A stretch of 64,000 nt of DNA from Saccharum officinarum (lineage: Eukaryota; Streptophyta; Magnoliopsida; Poales; Poaceae): contig CM036201.1 in the NCBI GenBank assembly GCA_020631735.1, forward strand, positions 72,869,253 through 72,933,252, read 5' to 3'. The notes under the pieces were generated by a model. It was given only the letters and a program-made list of their open reading frames with translations, did no database searches and was not told the origin of the DNA. A program made the position numbers and the translations under genes. How positions within the stretch are numbered: the stretch's first letter is position 1; each line of letters starts with the position of its first letter. This document shows, in pieces, positions 47,169 through 58,471 of this stretch.

Positions 47169-48418
47169 AACAACTGCATGTCATATAGCAAATCTGGTGG
47201 TAGTACACGCGTACGATCGACACCTGGGCTCCTTGGTCACCGTCCGAAGTGAAAGTGACCATGCGCTCCATCTCTCCCCAAGCCCTCCACGCGTTTGACC
47301 TCAACTCCTCACCACGCTTTGTCGCTTTGTCAAAGCTTCACTTTGTATCCCGGTTTCATGTCCCATGTAGACTAGATAAATTCAAGTGGTTTTGGTCTAG
47401 GACAAAAGCCGATCGTGTTATCTTACCACCCTCCAACTCTTTTGAAACGAAGGTTTTTTTTGTGTTGGATAATGAGTTAATAAATACCCAAAAAAAATCT
47501 ATCCTTATAAGTTATGACCCAGCTCTGCTCAGCTCTGTTATCCACAAGCACTATACGCCAAAGAATTCATGGCGCGGTAGACGAGTTCTGCAGAAAGAAA
47601 GAAAAGATAGGAAGAAGGAGGCTCACGGGTGTGTCAAGCGGGTGATTGGGTGAAAAACGACAAGGGTTGGTAGTATTTTCTTCTTAAAACTTTCTAATCT
47701 TTTTTTTTGTTGCTTTTCTGACTTTGTTTAATCTTGACGACTCTACGGGATGAAACGAAGGCCAAACAAATATACTAATTTTGACCCCCCAAAAGTTGAC
47801 CCCCCCAAAAGTAGGGGGCAAAATAATATAAAAATTGAACAAAATTAGCAAAACCAGCCGAAAAGTGCGAGTATTAGAAACGCAATTGCCAAAAAGTGAG
47901 AGCAGAGATAGATAGCGCACAAACATCCTCGGCGTACGAAATTCCAGTGCAAAATCACGTGGATTGAACTCCTTCACGGACAGTACTTGTGCGGTTCGGG
48001 CCAGTACTCCACCCGAATGATTTGACCGGTCCCATATGATCCTGGACCATTCCTAAATGCTCATCAAATCCACATCGCGGTCGCGCCAGCCCCGCCCAGC
48101 CCAGCCGCCAACCCCCTGCACTCCACTGTTGAACCACTGCCCCCCAACCACCCCGCTCCTCTCTTCATCCTCTGCGGGACCCACCGCCGTACGATCTCCA
48201 TCGAAGGGTAATGTTACGCCCGTATATTCTAAATTCATCCTCTAAAAGGAATATTCTGTTCTAGTCATCGAGATTTCATCATATATATCAATTTCCCCCG
48301 CACCTATTCATACTCTATATCATACTCTATCCACTGTGGGACCCACTTGTAAGATTTTTTTTTCCTTTTTCTCTTTTCTTTTCTTTTTCCCTCTCCTCCT
48401 TATCCGTTCGACCGCACG
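47169..48418. other. Intergenic sequence, no gene seen
   Basis: An open frame at 47249-47653 shows no known domain and lacks gene context. A CCCCCCAAAAGTTGACCCCC duplication near 47785 is local. Confidence 0.4.
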
Positions 48419-49060
48419 CCCTTTCTCCCCATTCTCTCTCTCTCCGCTCTCTCTCTCGGCGGCTCCGACGGCGGACGGCGGCCCGCGGCGGAGCTCGCTC
48501 GCGCGGCCCGGCAGCGGGGCTCTCCTCCTCGCGCGGCGTCGACGCGAGCGCGCAGCGGACCGGCACGGCGGCCCGGGCTCTCCCTCCCCGCGCCGGCGAG
48601 CCCCGCCCCGCCTCTCCCTCCTCGCGGCCATGGAGCTCGTAGGCTCCCTCCTCGGCGTGCGGCGTGCCTCGGCGAGCACCCGGCGGGCCTCCCTCCCTCC
48701 CTCCCCGCGCCGGCCATGGAGCTCGCGGGCTCCCTCCCCGGCGTGCGGCGTGCCTCGGCGAGCGCCCGGCGGGCCTCCCTCCCTCCCCGCGCCGGCCATG
48801 GAGCTCGCGGGCTCCCTCCCCGGCGTGCGGCGTGCCTCGGCGAGCGCCCGACGGGCCTCCCTGGCTCCCTCCCCGGCGGGCCTCCCTCCCTCCCCGCACC
48901 GGCCATGGAGCTCGCGGGCTCCCTCCCCGGCGGGCCTCCCTCCCTCCCTTCCTCGTCGGCGGCATCTCCTTCTCTCCCCCTCCGAGGCGGCCCTTCTCTC
49001 TCCCTCCCACACGGAGGACGAGGCCGCGCGGGACCCGCACCACGCAAGCGCGTAGCGCAC
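48419..49060. other. Very GC-rich block with long overlapping open frames
   Basis: Frames of about 190-250 codons are open on both strands at once. This is expected from extreme GC content and the internal tandem repeat rather than real proteins. No known domain is present. Confidence 0.5.
48600..48960. repeat. Tandem array, about four units of 82-107 bp
   Basis: GGCCATGGAGCTCG begins units near 48627, 48713, 48795 and 48902, spaced 86, 82 and 107 bp. Each unit contains GGCGTGCGGCGTGCC and CGGCGGGCCTCCCTCCC words, except that the last is shortened. The spacings change the reading frame, so the array is unlikely to encode a repeat protein. Confidence 0.85.
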
Positions 49061-49480
49061 CCCCGGTACCGCGCCACATTTGGCGTTCGGCCCGCGCGAT
49101 TCCGGACGCCAGTCGTCGTAGCGTATGCCGCTGCAGCTCCCAGAAACGCTATGTGCTACTCCAGTTCGATTTGGCGTACGCCGCTGCGATTCGTCTTAGC
49201 TGCTTATCCGGCAGTGTAGGGGATCTCCCAGAAACAACTCTTTTATAGTTTATATAATTTTTTATTGCAGTGGTTTTTTTATTTTTAAATCTCATCTAGC
49301 TACCTATTTGTAAATTATCATTGGGGACGCCCTTAGGCCTGGTGCCAGCTCGGTTGGTGATCAAACAACACTGCTCGCTCCCTCCGGCACAAAATATAAT
49401 TCATCTATAATGGAATGGTAGAAGACTATAATTTAAGTATTTTTACGTTTAATCATCTCTACACCTAAAATATACGCAGA
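49061..49480. other. Intergenic sequence with Stowaway-like fragment
   Basis: CTCCCTCCGGCACAAAATAT near 49378 resembles one Stowaway terminus without a partner. Otherwise nothing is recognised. Confidence 0.35.
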
Positions 49481-49818
49481 GGTATCATCGTACCGCCTCA
49501 CCCTGCTCAGCTCGTCCCCGATTTTTTTTTTTTGACTTGCTCCTCCAAATTAGAATCAGATATCAAATCAAATCAATTTGTTCTAAATCTAAATCGGAAA
49601 AAATCAAACCAAATCAAATGAAATCAGAAAAAAAAAATACAAGTCAAATATGCTGGGTATCGTCGTACCGCGCCGCCCTGCTTAGCTCGCCCCCGATTTT
49701 TTTGCCTCGCTCCTCCAAATCAGAATCGGATATCAAATCAAATCAAATCGTTCTAAATCCAAATCAGAAAAAATAAAATATCAAACCAAATAAAAAAAAT
49801 CGAAAAAAATACAAGTCA
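49481..49818. repeat. 175-bp tandem duplication
   Basis: Two units begin GGTATCATCGTACCGC (49481) and GGTATCGTCGTACCGC (49656). Both contain TCCTCCAAAT, GATATCAAATCAAATCAA and AATACAAGTCA in the same order, with scattered differences. Confidence 0.82.
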
Positions 49819-51376
49819 GCGGCGGTGCTTGGTGGTGCCGAGGAGGCTGAGGTCTCCGCCTGATGTGGACAACGGCATGTTGTTGTGGCTGAACTCGAAC
49901 TCGACCTCGTATTGCCTACACGAGGCTCGTGGACCGCCAGGCTCGGGTCTAGCGCCACTGTCAAAATAACAAGAGCATGTACAATAACAATCTGATTCAA
50001 CTGCCGTATCAGCTGTATGCACGCAAAAAGAGGAGAGAGAAAGCTATGCTTGGCGCTGGTTTCGTCGAACAGCTCGTCACGCATGCCAAGACTCTGCATA
50101 GAGGTTAACTCTTCCCTTCCTATCCTTGCATATTGAATGAAAAACAATATTTAGATTGTAGAAAGAGACTAACTATTGTATGCGCTAGACTCTAAACTTG
50201 TCTATTGATGACTTTGCTTGGCCTATAGATAAGTTTTATTGGGCTTGCTCTAAAACCCGCTCTCGCACATAACCCGGTCTGGTCCCAAAACCGAGACCCG
50301 TGGGGTAAAAGAAAATACACTCTTGTAGGACAGAGAGAACCCGTGCAGCACATAGCAGACAATTGCGCCTTGTCGCTATATCAATGTGAAGCGGGACTAT
50401 TCTGTATGGTTGGAGGAAGGTGGAAACAACTTTATATTTTCTATATAACTAGATTTATAGACCTCTTAATATGTTTATCTAAGCCATAACTCACGTGTCT
50501 TATATAGTTATACGTAAAAATCTGTGATCACCGTGCAACACATGGGCATATATATAGTGAACACATAAAATCTTTATATTGATAGGTAATATAGGACTTG
50601 TACGATGAAATATATTAAGAAACACAATACCATAACATATAGAGTTTTGATGTATATAAGATGATATTCCTTTACAAATATTGATAACCAACTACTCGTA
50701 TTGCAAACCATGTCGATCTCCGGATGGAGTTATATTCTTGACCGAAAGTGTTATTTGTTACCTCCTCTAGCCACAGGTAAACAGATACTCCTCCATAAAC
50801 GGAAAGGCATCTTGACTTGTCTATAGGTGAACTACATCCTAAAATATATAGCATATAGAAATACTAAAAAATTGTAACCAAATATAAGAGATTTTGGTGC
50901 ATAATAAATAGTATTAAAATAGTACACTGTTGTTATTTGCCATTTATTAAGCAGTATCTATTTAACCACACGGATGATGGTTTATACCTATTGAAAAAAT
51001 GAATAAGGTATACGTCTTTTGTATTTTCTTTTACCCAAATGCTTCTTTACGAGCGCGCGCTCGCGTTGTGCGGCATGCACACATTCTTGGGGCGTCTGAT
51101 GTTATCCGGGTTTGGGGTTTGGGCCATCTGATGCACGGGTGAGTGGGAGAACGGTGGAAATAACTCGCCTGCCATCGTTGCCACCGGAGAAGAAGAAGGT
51201 CGCAGCATTAGTGTTTAGTTTTTTTTTGGATTTCCATATTCTCCGGGCTTAGAAACAAGTTTATGGGGAGGATGACCAAATCGGCGGCGGTGGTGGTCAA
51301 GATGGCGGTGAAGGACGGGGCAGCGGAGGCGCCGCTCGCTGGGTAGTTGGAGAGAGTCGGTTGGGCGGTGCCGGTG
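49819..51376. other. Intergenic sequence, no gene seen
   Basis: Mostly AT-rich. A GC-rich patch at about 51100-51370 ends exactly at the 5' LTR of copy B. No domain was recognised. Confidence 0.4.
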
Positions 51377-51957
51377 TGAAAGTCCTATGTTTGGTGTTGG
51401 TAATTAGTGACAATGCCTAAATACTAATCCTATACCTAAGTTGTATGTAGCATATGAGGATTAGTACATTCCAAGGTTGGTGGCAAGATGGACATGGTGA
51501 TCATGATGGCCACACTTGGATTTGGACGTAACCCTACGTGATCAAGACAAAGGTATATGCTTAAGGGCTGTGTTTTAGTAACCAAGACACCTAGTGGGTG
51601 TGGTTACATTATATGTTAGATAGCCGTACTATAAAGAGGGGAATGACACGGCTATTGAACTCCTAAGTGCCTCTAGATGTGCATTTCATAATCATATGCA
51701 TTTGGATAGAACTAATATCGCCTCGAAAAATGATTGTGAAAATGCTAACACACTCACATATGACGAGATCACTTGATGGTGTTAGCACGTTTGCGAAGGC
51801 GGTAGAGTTTGAGCGGTAGAGAGGGTTTGGGGTCCTCTCTCCCTCCCGCCGAGCTTGCGAGGCGGGATTCATGCGTTTTCGAGAAGTTGAAACGACTTTT
51901 TTCCACTACGCCGGAAGTCCGGAAAAGAAACGGAGGCGAACGGAGGTCACAGAGGTG

Positions 51958-52412
51958 ACCGGACGCTGAACCGGACGCGGTCTTTGCATGACCGGACGCG
52001 TCTGGTCAGTGTTCAGTGTCTGCGCGGTTTTCAGTTTGATGATCGGACGCGAAGCGCGTCCGGTCACAGTCGATCGGACGCGTCCGGTCGTTCAGGGAGC
52101 TTACTGGACTCTAACCGGACGCTGGCACTGTGGCGTTCGGTCATATCTCCAGCGCGTCCGGTCATTGTGTTGTTGTGCGCTGCTCTGGCATGACCAGCGC
52201 GTCCGGTCAGTCACGGGACCAGCGCGTCCGGTCGTTCGCAACGTGTTCGGTCTGCGCGTCAAGCGCGTCCGGTCGTTGCTTTGCAGTTAGCCGTTGTGCG
52301 ACCAGCGCGTCCGGTCAGTTGGACCAACGCGTCCGGTCAGTGCTTTACAACTTAGCCGTTGTGCGACCAGCGCGTCCAGTCAGTTGGACCAGCGCGTCCG
52401 GTCAGCACGATT
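51958..52412 (+). repeat. GCGTCCGGTC array in LTR B
   Basis: More than a dozen copies of the motif, often as GACCAGCGCGTCCGGTCAGT. A palindrome CGGACGCGTCCGG lies near 52075. The arrangement differs from copies A and C, so the array evolves quickly. Confidence 0.85.
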
Positions 52413-52456
52413 TCGGTTGTTTAAGTTTCTAACGGCTCTATTCGAAGGGGTACGTC

Positions 52457-52464
52457 TATAAATA
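52457..52464 (+). promoter_or_regulatory. LTR TATA box, copy B
   Basis: TATAAATA follows the array, as in copies A and C. Confidence 0.6.
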
Positions 52465-53365
52465 CTCTTTGGCCGGCTCAAGGCTCTCTCTCTCGAACAT
52501 TTGACATACTTGTGAGCACTTTGAGCTAAGCAACTCCCCTCCCACTCATCTCTCTTGTTTCCTTGCATATTCGAAGTGAGATTGAGTGATCCAAGTGCAT
52601 TTGCATTGTGAGATTGCATCTAGTTGGCACTTGGTGGTTGATTTGCTGCGGGATTCTTGTTTCTCTTGGTGGTTGCCACCACTTAGACGGCTTGGAGCAG
52701 CTTGGAGGCATTGGCAAGAGTTGGTGATTGTTCTTGGCCACCTCTGGTGATTGTGAGGGGTTTGTGCCTACCTCGGCGAAGCGCCAAAGGCAACGTTAGT
52801 GAATTGCTCGTGTCATTTATAACATTTTGCCATTTGGTAGGTTCTTGTGGCGCCTTTTGAGAGGCTCGGTGTGAGACCGATTAGCCACCGAACCACGTGG
52901 TGAAGAGGGACACAACGGGGACTAGCGTGCCGGCAAGCACGTGAACCTCGGGATAAATCTTCGTGTCATCACTTTCATATTGTGATTGATTGATCCCAGT
53001 GTTCGGTTATCTTAGTATTCATTGTTGATTATATTGGTTGGCTCAATACTTCGCCCCTCGGTGAAACTCTCCTAACTCAACTTCGCATTACCTTCTTAGT
53101 TATCTTTGCTAGCTAGTTAACTTTACTAGAGTAGCTCTTTTGTGTAGCTTGCTAGTTAAAGTTGTAGTTACCTTCTCGGTTTGACTTGTGCGGTTGAGTG
53201 CAAATATACTAGAATTGTGAATTGGTTAGGTGGCTTGCAAACACCCTGTAGGCTAAGTAAAACTCGCATCTCGCTATTTGTTATATTGATAAACTTGTTT
53301 AGCTTGTCTTTGTAGAAATTTTTAAAAGGCTATTCACCCCCCTCTAGCCATCAAGACCTTTCAAG

Positions 53366-53378
53366 TGGTATCGGAGCC
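53366..53378 (+). other. Primer-binding site of copy B
   Basis: TGGTATCGGAGCC begins two bases after the LTR and resembles the TGGTATCAGAGCC complement of initiator Met-tRNA used by plant copia elements. Confidence 0.8.
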
Positions 53379-53417
53379 GTGGTCACCGTTTTCAAGGCTT
53401 AACAACCTCGGTGTAAG

Positions 53418-55602
53418 ATGGCTCAAGTTGTGTTCAACCATGTCAGGGGCAAGCCTCCATTCTTTGATGGTGTCACATCTTTTGATCATTGGAAAAGAAA
53501 GATAAAGCAATATCTTGGCTCTATTCATGAGAACGTTTGGAAGGTGACACACCATGATTATGCTATCATTGATCCCGACAACCTCACCAACAATGATCGC
53601 ATCAACAACCAATGCAACACTATGGCTCTTAATACTCTCTATAATGGAATTGATGCAAAGGTCTTTGAGCAAATCAAGGATCTTGAGATGGCAAGTGAAG
53701 TGTGGACAAGATTAGAGGAAACATATGAGGGCACTTCAACGGTAAAGAGTGCCAAGCTCTATATGCTCAAGGATAAGTTTGCAAGCTTCAAGATAATGGA
53801 TGATGAGTCTATACCGGAGATGTTTTATAGGCTACAAGTTATTGTCAATGATCTCAAGAGCCTAGGAGAAGATATCAAGGACAAGGACTTCTCACATAAG
53901 TTCTTGATGAACTTACCTAAGAAGTTTGCTATCTTGAGGAAGATGATCCAAAGAGAGGGTTTGGACAAGGTGACTCCAAACCAAGTGCTTGGAGATGTCT
54001 TGAGGAATATGATGATGATGAAGATGAAGATGAGAAGAAGGAGATCAAGGTCAAGCAAGAGAAGACCACCGCATTCAAGGCTTCTTCTTCCAAGGGCAAG
54101 AGCAAGGTTGATGATGATGATGATCCATTTGATGATGAGACCATGGCCCTTCTAGTGCAAAAGATGGGTCGGTTCATAAAGAAGAGAGGCTATGGTGCAA
54201 GAAAGAGAAGGGACTTCATGAAGGCAAATGAGGTGCTTTGTTACAATTGCAATAGCTCTGATCACATAGTGGTGGATTGCCCCTATGAAGATAAGAGATT
54301 TCATAATGGGGACTTGAAGCTCAAGAAGAACAAGAAGGATAAGAAAGAGAAGGAGAAGAAAGCAAAGAAGAGCTTCACATTCAACAAGAAGAAGAAGGGT
54401 GGTGGCTATGTGGTCACTTGGGATAGTGACAACTCCAATAGTGATGATGATGCAAGTCTAGTGATGATGAAAGGACCACTCGGCGAGCCATTACAAACAT
54501 CGCCCTCTCCAACAAGCCATCCATCTTCGACACTACATCGACATGTCTTATGGCCAAGCCTATCAAGGTAAAATATGATGATAGTGATGATGATTCTTGT
54601 GCTGGTGATGATTATAGGAGTGATTATGAGGAGGATGAGGACTACTCCAAGGATGATCTATTGGGCATAATAGATCAAATGAGTAAGGGCTACAAGAGGA
54701 CAACCAAGAAATACAAAATCTTGGAACAAGAGCTCATTGCCAAGAGCAATAAAAATGATGCCTTGATGGAGGAGCTTGTTGCTCTTAAAAAGAGTAAGGA
54801 GTGCAAAGGAATTGAACAAGAGCTCAAAGCTCTTAGGAAATCCTTTGATGAGCTGAAGGCCTCTCGTGAGTGTCTAAAGGAAGACCACGAGGATCTTGAA
54901 ATTGCTCACACTAGGCTTAAGGAAGCTCACTCCACTCTACTTGAGCTCATCAAGGAAAAGGACCTCAAGTTGGAGAAGCTCATGAAGGAAGCTAAGGAGG
55001 AGCAAGTGATTGTCACTTGTGATATTGGACTAACATGTGATATTATTGATGATTCTTTATTTGTTGGTCCTACTAATGCTTCATGTAGCTCATCATCATC
55101 CACCACAACCGACTCTACCTCTACTACTAGTGATTCATCACTTGTGGTTGAGAATGAGACTCTCAAAAGAGAGGTGGATGATCTCACCCGCGCATTAGGC
55201 AATGCCTATGGTGGGGATGCCCGCTTGCTAAAATGCTTGGGTAGCCAAAGGTTCTCTCTTAATAAAGAGGGTTTGGGCTATACTCCTAAGAAGGGCAAGG
55301 CGGCATTTGCTACTCCAAAGCCTCGCTTTGTGAAGAGCAATGGTCGTTATTGCAATAGATGCAAGCAAGTTGGGTATCTAGAGATTAAATGCAATAAAAT
55401 GAACAAGAACAAGAAAAATGCTAATGTACCTTACATTCCTTTTGATTCTTGTTATGTGCTTACCAAGGGTGAGAAAGGTGTGCATGCTAGGTTTTTTGGT
55501 ACACCAATTATGGGCCCAAAGAAGAAGGCCATTTGGGTACCAAAGAGCTTAGTTACTAACCTCCAAGGACCCAAACAAGTATGGGTACCTAAGAAACATT
55601 AA
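53418..55602 (+). pseudogene. gag of copia copy B, frameshifted
   Basis: It starts at an ATG 55 bp after the LTR (MAQVVFNHVRGKPPFFDG), with the UBN2 gag region at residues 20-190 (SEVWTRLEETYEG, FYRLQVIVNDLKSLG). The frame is lost near 54000 and regained by about 54143. The first CCHC knuckle CYNCNSSDHIVVDC lies near 54240. A second frame change near 54470 leads to a long acidic and coiled-coil region (54550-55200). The second knuckle near 55350 has Tyr where His is required. This is the most complete gag in the window and shows the two-knuckle layout. Confidence 0.88.
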
Positions 55603-56056
55603 TTTGTTTTGTAGGTCAATTATAAGGCCGGAGGAAGGCATTGGGTGCTTGATAGTGGGTGCTCTTAACATATGACCGGTGATTCAAGAATGTTCAACTC
55701 TCTCAAATCAAATGATAGTGGCATTGATAGCATCACATTTGGTGATAATAGCAAGGGTGATGTAAAGGCTCTTGGAAGGATTGCAATCTCTAATGATCAT
55801 GGCATTTCCAATGTGCTACTAGTTGAAAAGCTCAACTTCAATCTTCTCTCGGTTGTTCAATTGTGTGATCTCGATTTCAAGTGCATATTTGGTGTTGATG
55901 ATGTGGAGATAGTTAGTGTTGATGGCTCCAATTTGATCTTCAAGGGTTTTAGATATGAGAATCTATATTTGGTTGATTTTAATGCTAGTGACACTCAACT
56001 TTCAATATGCTTGCTCACCAAATCAAGTATGGGTTGGTTATGGCATAGAAGACTTG
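55603..56056 (+). pseudogene. pol start of copia copy B, truncated
   Basis: The protease active site D-S-G is intact but is followed by TAA at 55666-55668, where copies A and C have a Gln codon. The frame continues through protease and into the pre-integrase motif MGWLWHRRL, where the element ends at the chimeric junction. Confidence 0.85.
56051..56056. other. Chimeric junction, microhomology GACTTG
   Basis: Copy B reads TAGAAGACTTG up to here. The antisense gag sequence, as at 63130, reads CCGACTTGCCTTC. The shared GACTTG marks the switch between opposite strands. Confidence 0.75.
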
Positions 56057-56194
56057 CCTTTCTTGGAGGTGTAGCCCAATCCCTCTTTGTTAAGAGAGAA
56101 CCTTTGGCTACCCAAACACTTAAGCAAGCGGGCCTCACCACCATAGGCCTTGCCTAGGGCGTGAGTGAGCTCATCCACCTCTCTCTTGCGAGTC
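56057..56194 (-). pseudogene. Antisense gag fragment
   Basis: The minus strand encodes the gag segment around SQRFSLNKEGLGYTPK, matching copy B at about 55190-55300 and copy C at 63140-63282. It lies immediately outside the 3' LTR of copy C, as if copy C had inserted into the gag of another element. Confidence 0.8.
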
Positions 56195-57115
56195 TGTAAG
56201 GTCCTAGATGGCTAGAGGGGGGGTGAATAGCCTATTAAAAATTCTACACAAGCCACTAAGCAAACTTGTTAGAATAACAAACAGCGTAAAGCGAGTTTTG
56301 CTTAGCCAAGGGTTGTGATGCAAGCCTCCTATCCACAAGTCTAGTAGATTAAGATCTCTAGTTCACACAAGAGCTATGTCACTATTTAAACACTAGTGAG
56401 CAAGCTAACAACCACTAGTAACGACTACTACTAGAGCTACACAAGATAATCTAGTAAAAGTAAATGCAAGAGATAGGATTGTGTATCTTGTACCAATGGT
56501 GGAGTGAAGATGTTGCCAATCACCAAGATGATATACAATCAATCAATATTGACAACAACACAATATGGAGATCAATCACCGGGAGACAAGAGACACAATA
56601 TTTTTGTTCACCCGGTGTTCACTTGTGCACCGACAAGCTACGTCACCGGTTGTGTCGACCAACACTTAGATGGTTCCTCGGTGCGACCCTCAAGTCACTT
56701 GCCCCTCAAGGCACGCCCCGCAAGGCACCGCAAGACACCACTCTCAAGTGAGGTAACTCAATGACACGCGCAATGTAATAGAGTTGCTTTTGGCGTCCCG
56801 CCGAGGAAAGCACAAGAACCTCTTACAAACAACCGGAGGTGGCCAAGAACAATCACCTTCTCTTGCCAACGCCTCCAACAATCTCCAAGCCGGCTAGGAG
56901 CGGTACTCTCCAAGAGTAACAAGAAATCCACCGGCTAAACCACCCACAAGTGCCACTAGATGCCCTCAAGCTATGCAATGCACTTTGGGATCACTCAATC
57001 TCACTTATGATTTGCAATCACTCAAGAGAGATGAGTGGGAGGAGATACTCTAGCTCAAAGGATGTACAAGAATGTTAGAAATCACTAGTTACCTCCCCAA
57101 GGGCCGGCCAACGAG

Positions 57116-57123
57116 TATTTATA
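57116..57123 (-). promoter_or_regulatory. LTR TATA box, copy C
   Basis: TATAAATA on the minus strand, downstream of the motif array. Confidence 0.6.
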
Positions 57124-57173
57124 AGCCTCTCATCCAAATAGAGTCGTTATACCCCTTCACTGGGTTCTGTCGG

Positions 57174-57720
57174 GATGACCGGACGCTCCGGTCATAACTG
57201 ACCGGACGCGCTCACCGCGTCCGATGCCCCAACGGTCACTGTGCCAACGGTCAAACCCTATGACCGGACGCGCCTCTCAAAACGACCGGACGCGCTCAAC
57301 CGCGTCCGATCCTCCAACGGTCACTGACCCTCAACGGTCAAACCATCGACCGGACGCGCTGCTTCGAACGACCGGACGCGCCGGTCACACAGCATGCGCC
57401 CGCGAAACAACGACCGGACGTGCTCCTCGCAACGACCGGACGCGACAGTGCCCACGTCCGGTGTGAGTCCAGTAAGCTCCTTCAACGATCGGACGCGTCC
57501 GATCGTGTGTGACCGGACGCGCCCAGCGTCCGATCCTCCTTGCGAACCGCAGTTCTTCTCTGGGCACTTGACCGGGCGCGCCGGTCCCGCGAGTGACCGG
57601 ACGCGCCGGTTGCAAACCCTAGCCCGCGCGCCCGAAACCATGCTGTACTGACCGGACGCGTCCGGTCATACCATGACCGCGTCCGGTGCAGCGTCCGGTC
57701 ACCTCAGTGACCCCGTTCGC
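57174..57720 (-). repeat. GCGTCCGGTC array in LTR C
   Basis: Read on the plus strand as repeated TGACCGGACGCG. It contains ATCGGACGCGTCCGATCG near 57487, an 18-bp near-perfect palindrome. Confidence 0.85.
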
Positions 57721-58471
57721 CTCCGTTTCTTTTCCGACTTCCGACATAGTGGAAAATAGGCATTTCAACTCCCTGAAATCGCCTGAATTCCGTGCTCGCA
57801 AGCTCGGCGGAAGGGAGAGAGAGTCCCAAACCCTCTCTACCACCCAAACTTCAACTCCTTCGTAAATGTGCCAACACCAACAAGTGATCACCACCTTGTG
57901 TACGTGTGTTAGCATTTTCACAATCATTTCCGAAGGTTTTCCAGTAAGCTCACTAGGCCCTACATGCAATGCACTTCATGAATTCACCTAGTGGCACCCG
58001 TGCGTCGAAAAACCGATAAGACTTCCCCTCTTAATAGTTCGGCTATCGACCCTAAACCACTCACACCCTCTATGGTGTCTTGAGTGTAAAACAAAATGGC
58101 CCTATGGTTATACCTTTGCCTTGAGCCCATTTTGTTTCTCCAAATGATATGATCCACTTCATATCATCACATGACCGTCTCGATCCATCGACCTTGACTT
58201 CACTTGCTCTTCACCGTTGCATTGGTCCGTCGGCGCCAAGTCTTGCTCAAGCTTCACCATCACATGGTCCTTCGCTTCGAAGCCTCGACTTGCCCTTCAC
58301 CTTCACAACCGGTCCATCGAGCCAAGCCTCATCTTGGTCTTCACCATCTTAGTCATATGAGTCAATGTCATGTCTCATATGCAATGACCACCTTTATCTA
58401 AATCATCCACTTAGATACAAAGGTTAGTCCTAGGTTTCATCAATTAGCCAAAACCAAACTAGGGACTTTCA

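Larger units (their letters stand above)
51377..53363 (+). repeat. 5' LTR of copy B
   Basis: A 1987-bp LTR from TGAAAGTCCTATG to AAGACCTTTCA. It contains the GCGTCCGGTC array, a TATA box and the same CTATTCACCCCCCTCTAGCC text near its 3' end as copies A and C. Confidence 0.92.
51377..56056 (+). mobile_element. Ty1-copia element, copy B, 5' half only
   Basis: A complete 5' LTR (51377-53363), primer-binding site, leader, gag and the start of pol, in the same layout as copies A and C but a divergent subfamily (its LTR ends ACCTTTCA rather than ACCTTACA). It stops abruptly inside the GAG-pre-integrase domain at WLWHRRL. The remaining pol and 3' LTR are absent, and the sequence continues as an antisense gag fragment. 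The 5-bp TSD candidate at the left is CGGTG; its partner is lost. Confidence 0.9.
56195..58471 (-). repeat. 3' LTR of copy C
   Basis: A 2277-bp LTR with ends TGAAAGTCCCTAG and GGACCTTACA on the minus strand. It is about 74 bp longer than the LTR of copy A. The array at 57174-57720 and TATA box at 57116-57123 are in the expected places. Confidence 0.92.

Noticed and set aside
48320..49248. Arg/Gly/Pro-rich frames up to 250 codons
   Set aside because: They come from a GC-rich tandem array whose unit spacing shifts frame; simultaneous open frames on both strands argue against coding.
55672..56157. A 161-codon frame that could be taken for one protein
   Set aside because: Its first two thirds is sense protease and pre-integrase and the rest is antisense gag; it is a chimera across the junction at 56051.
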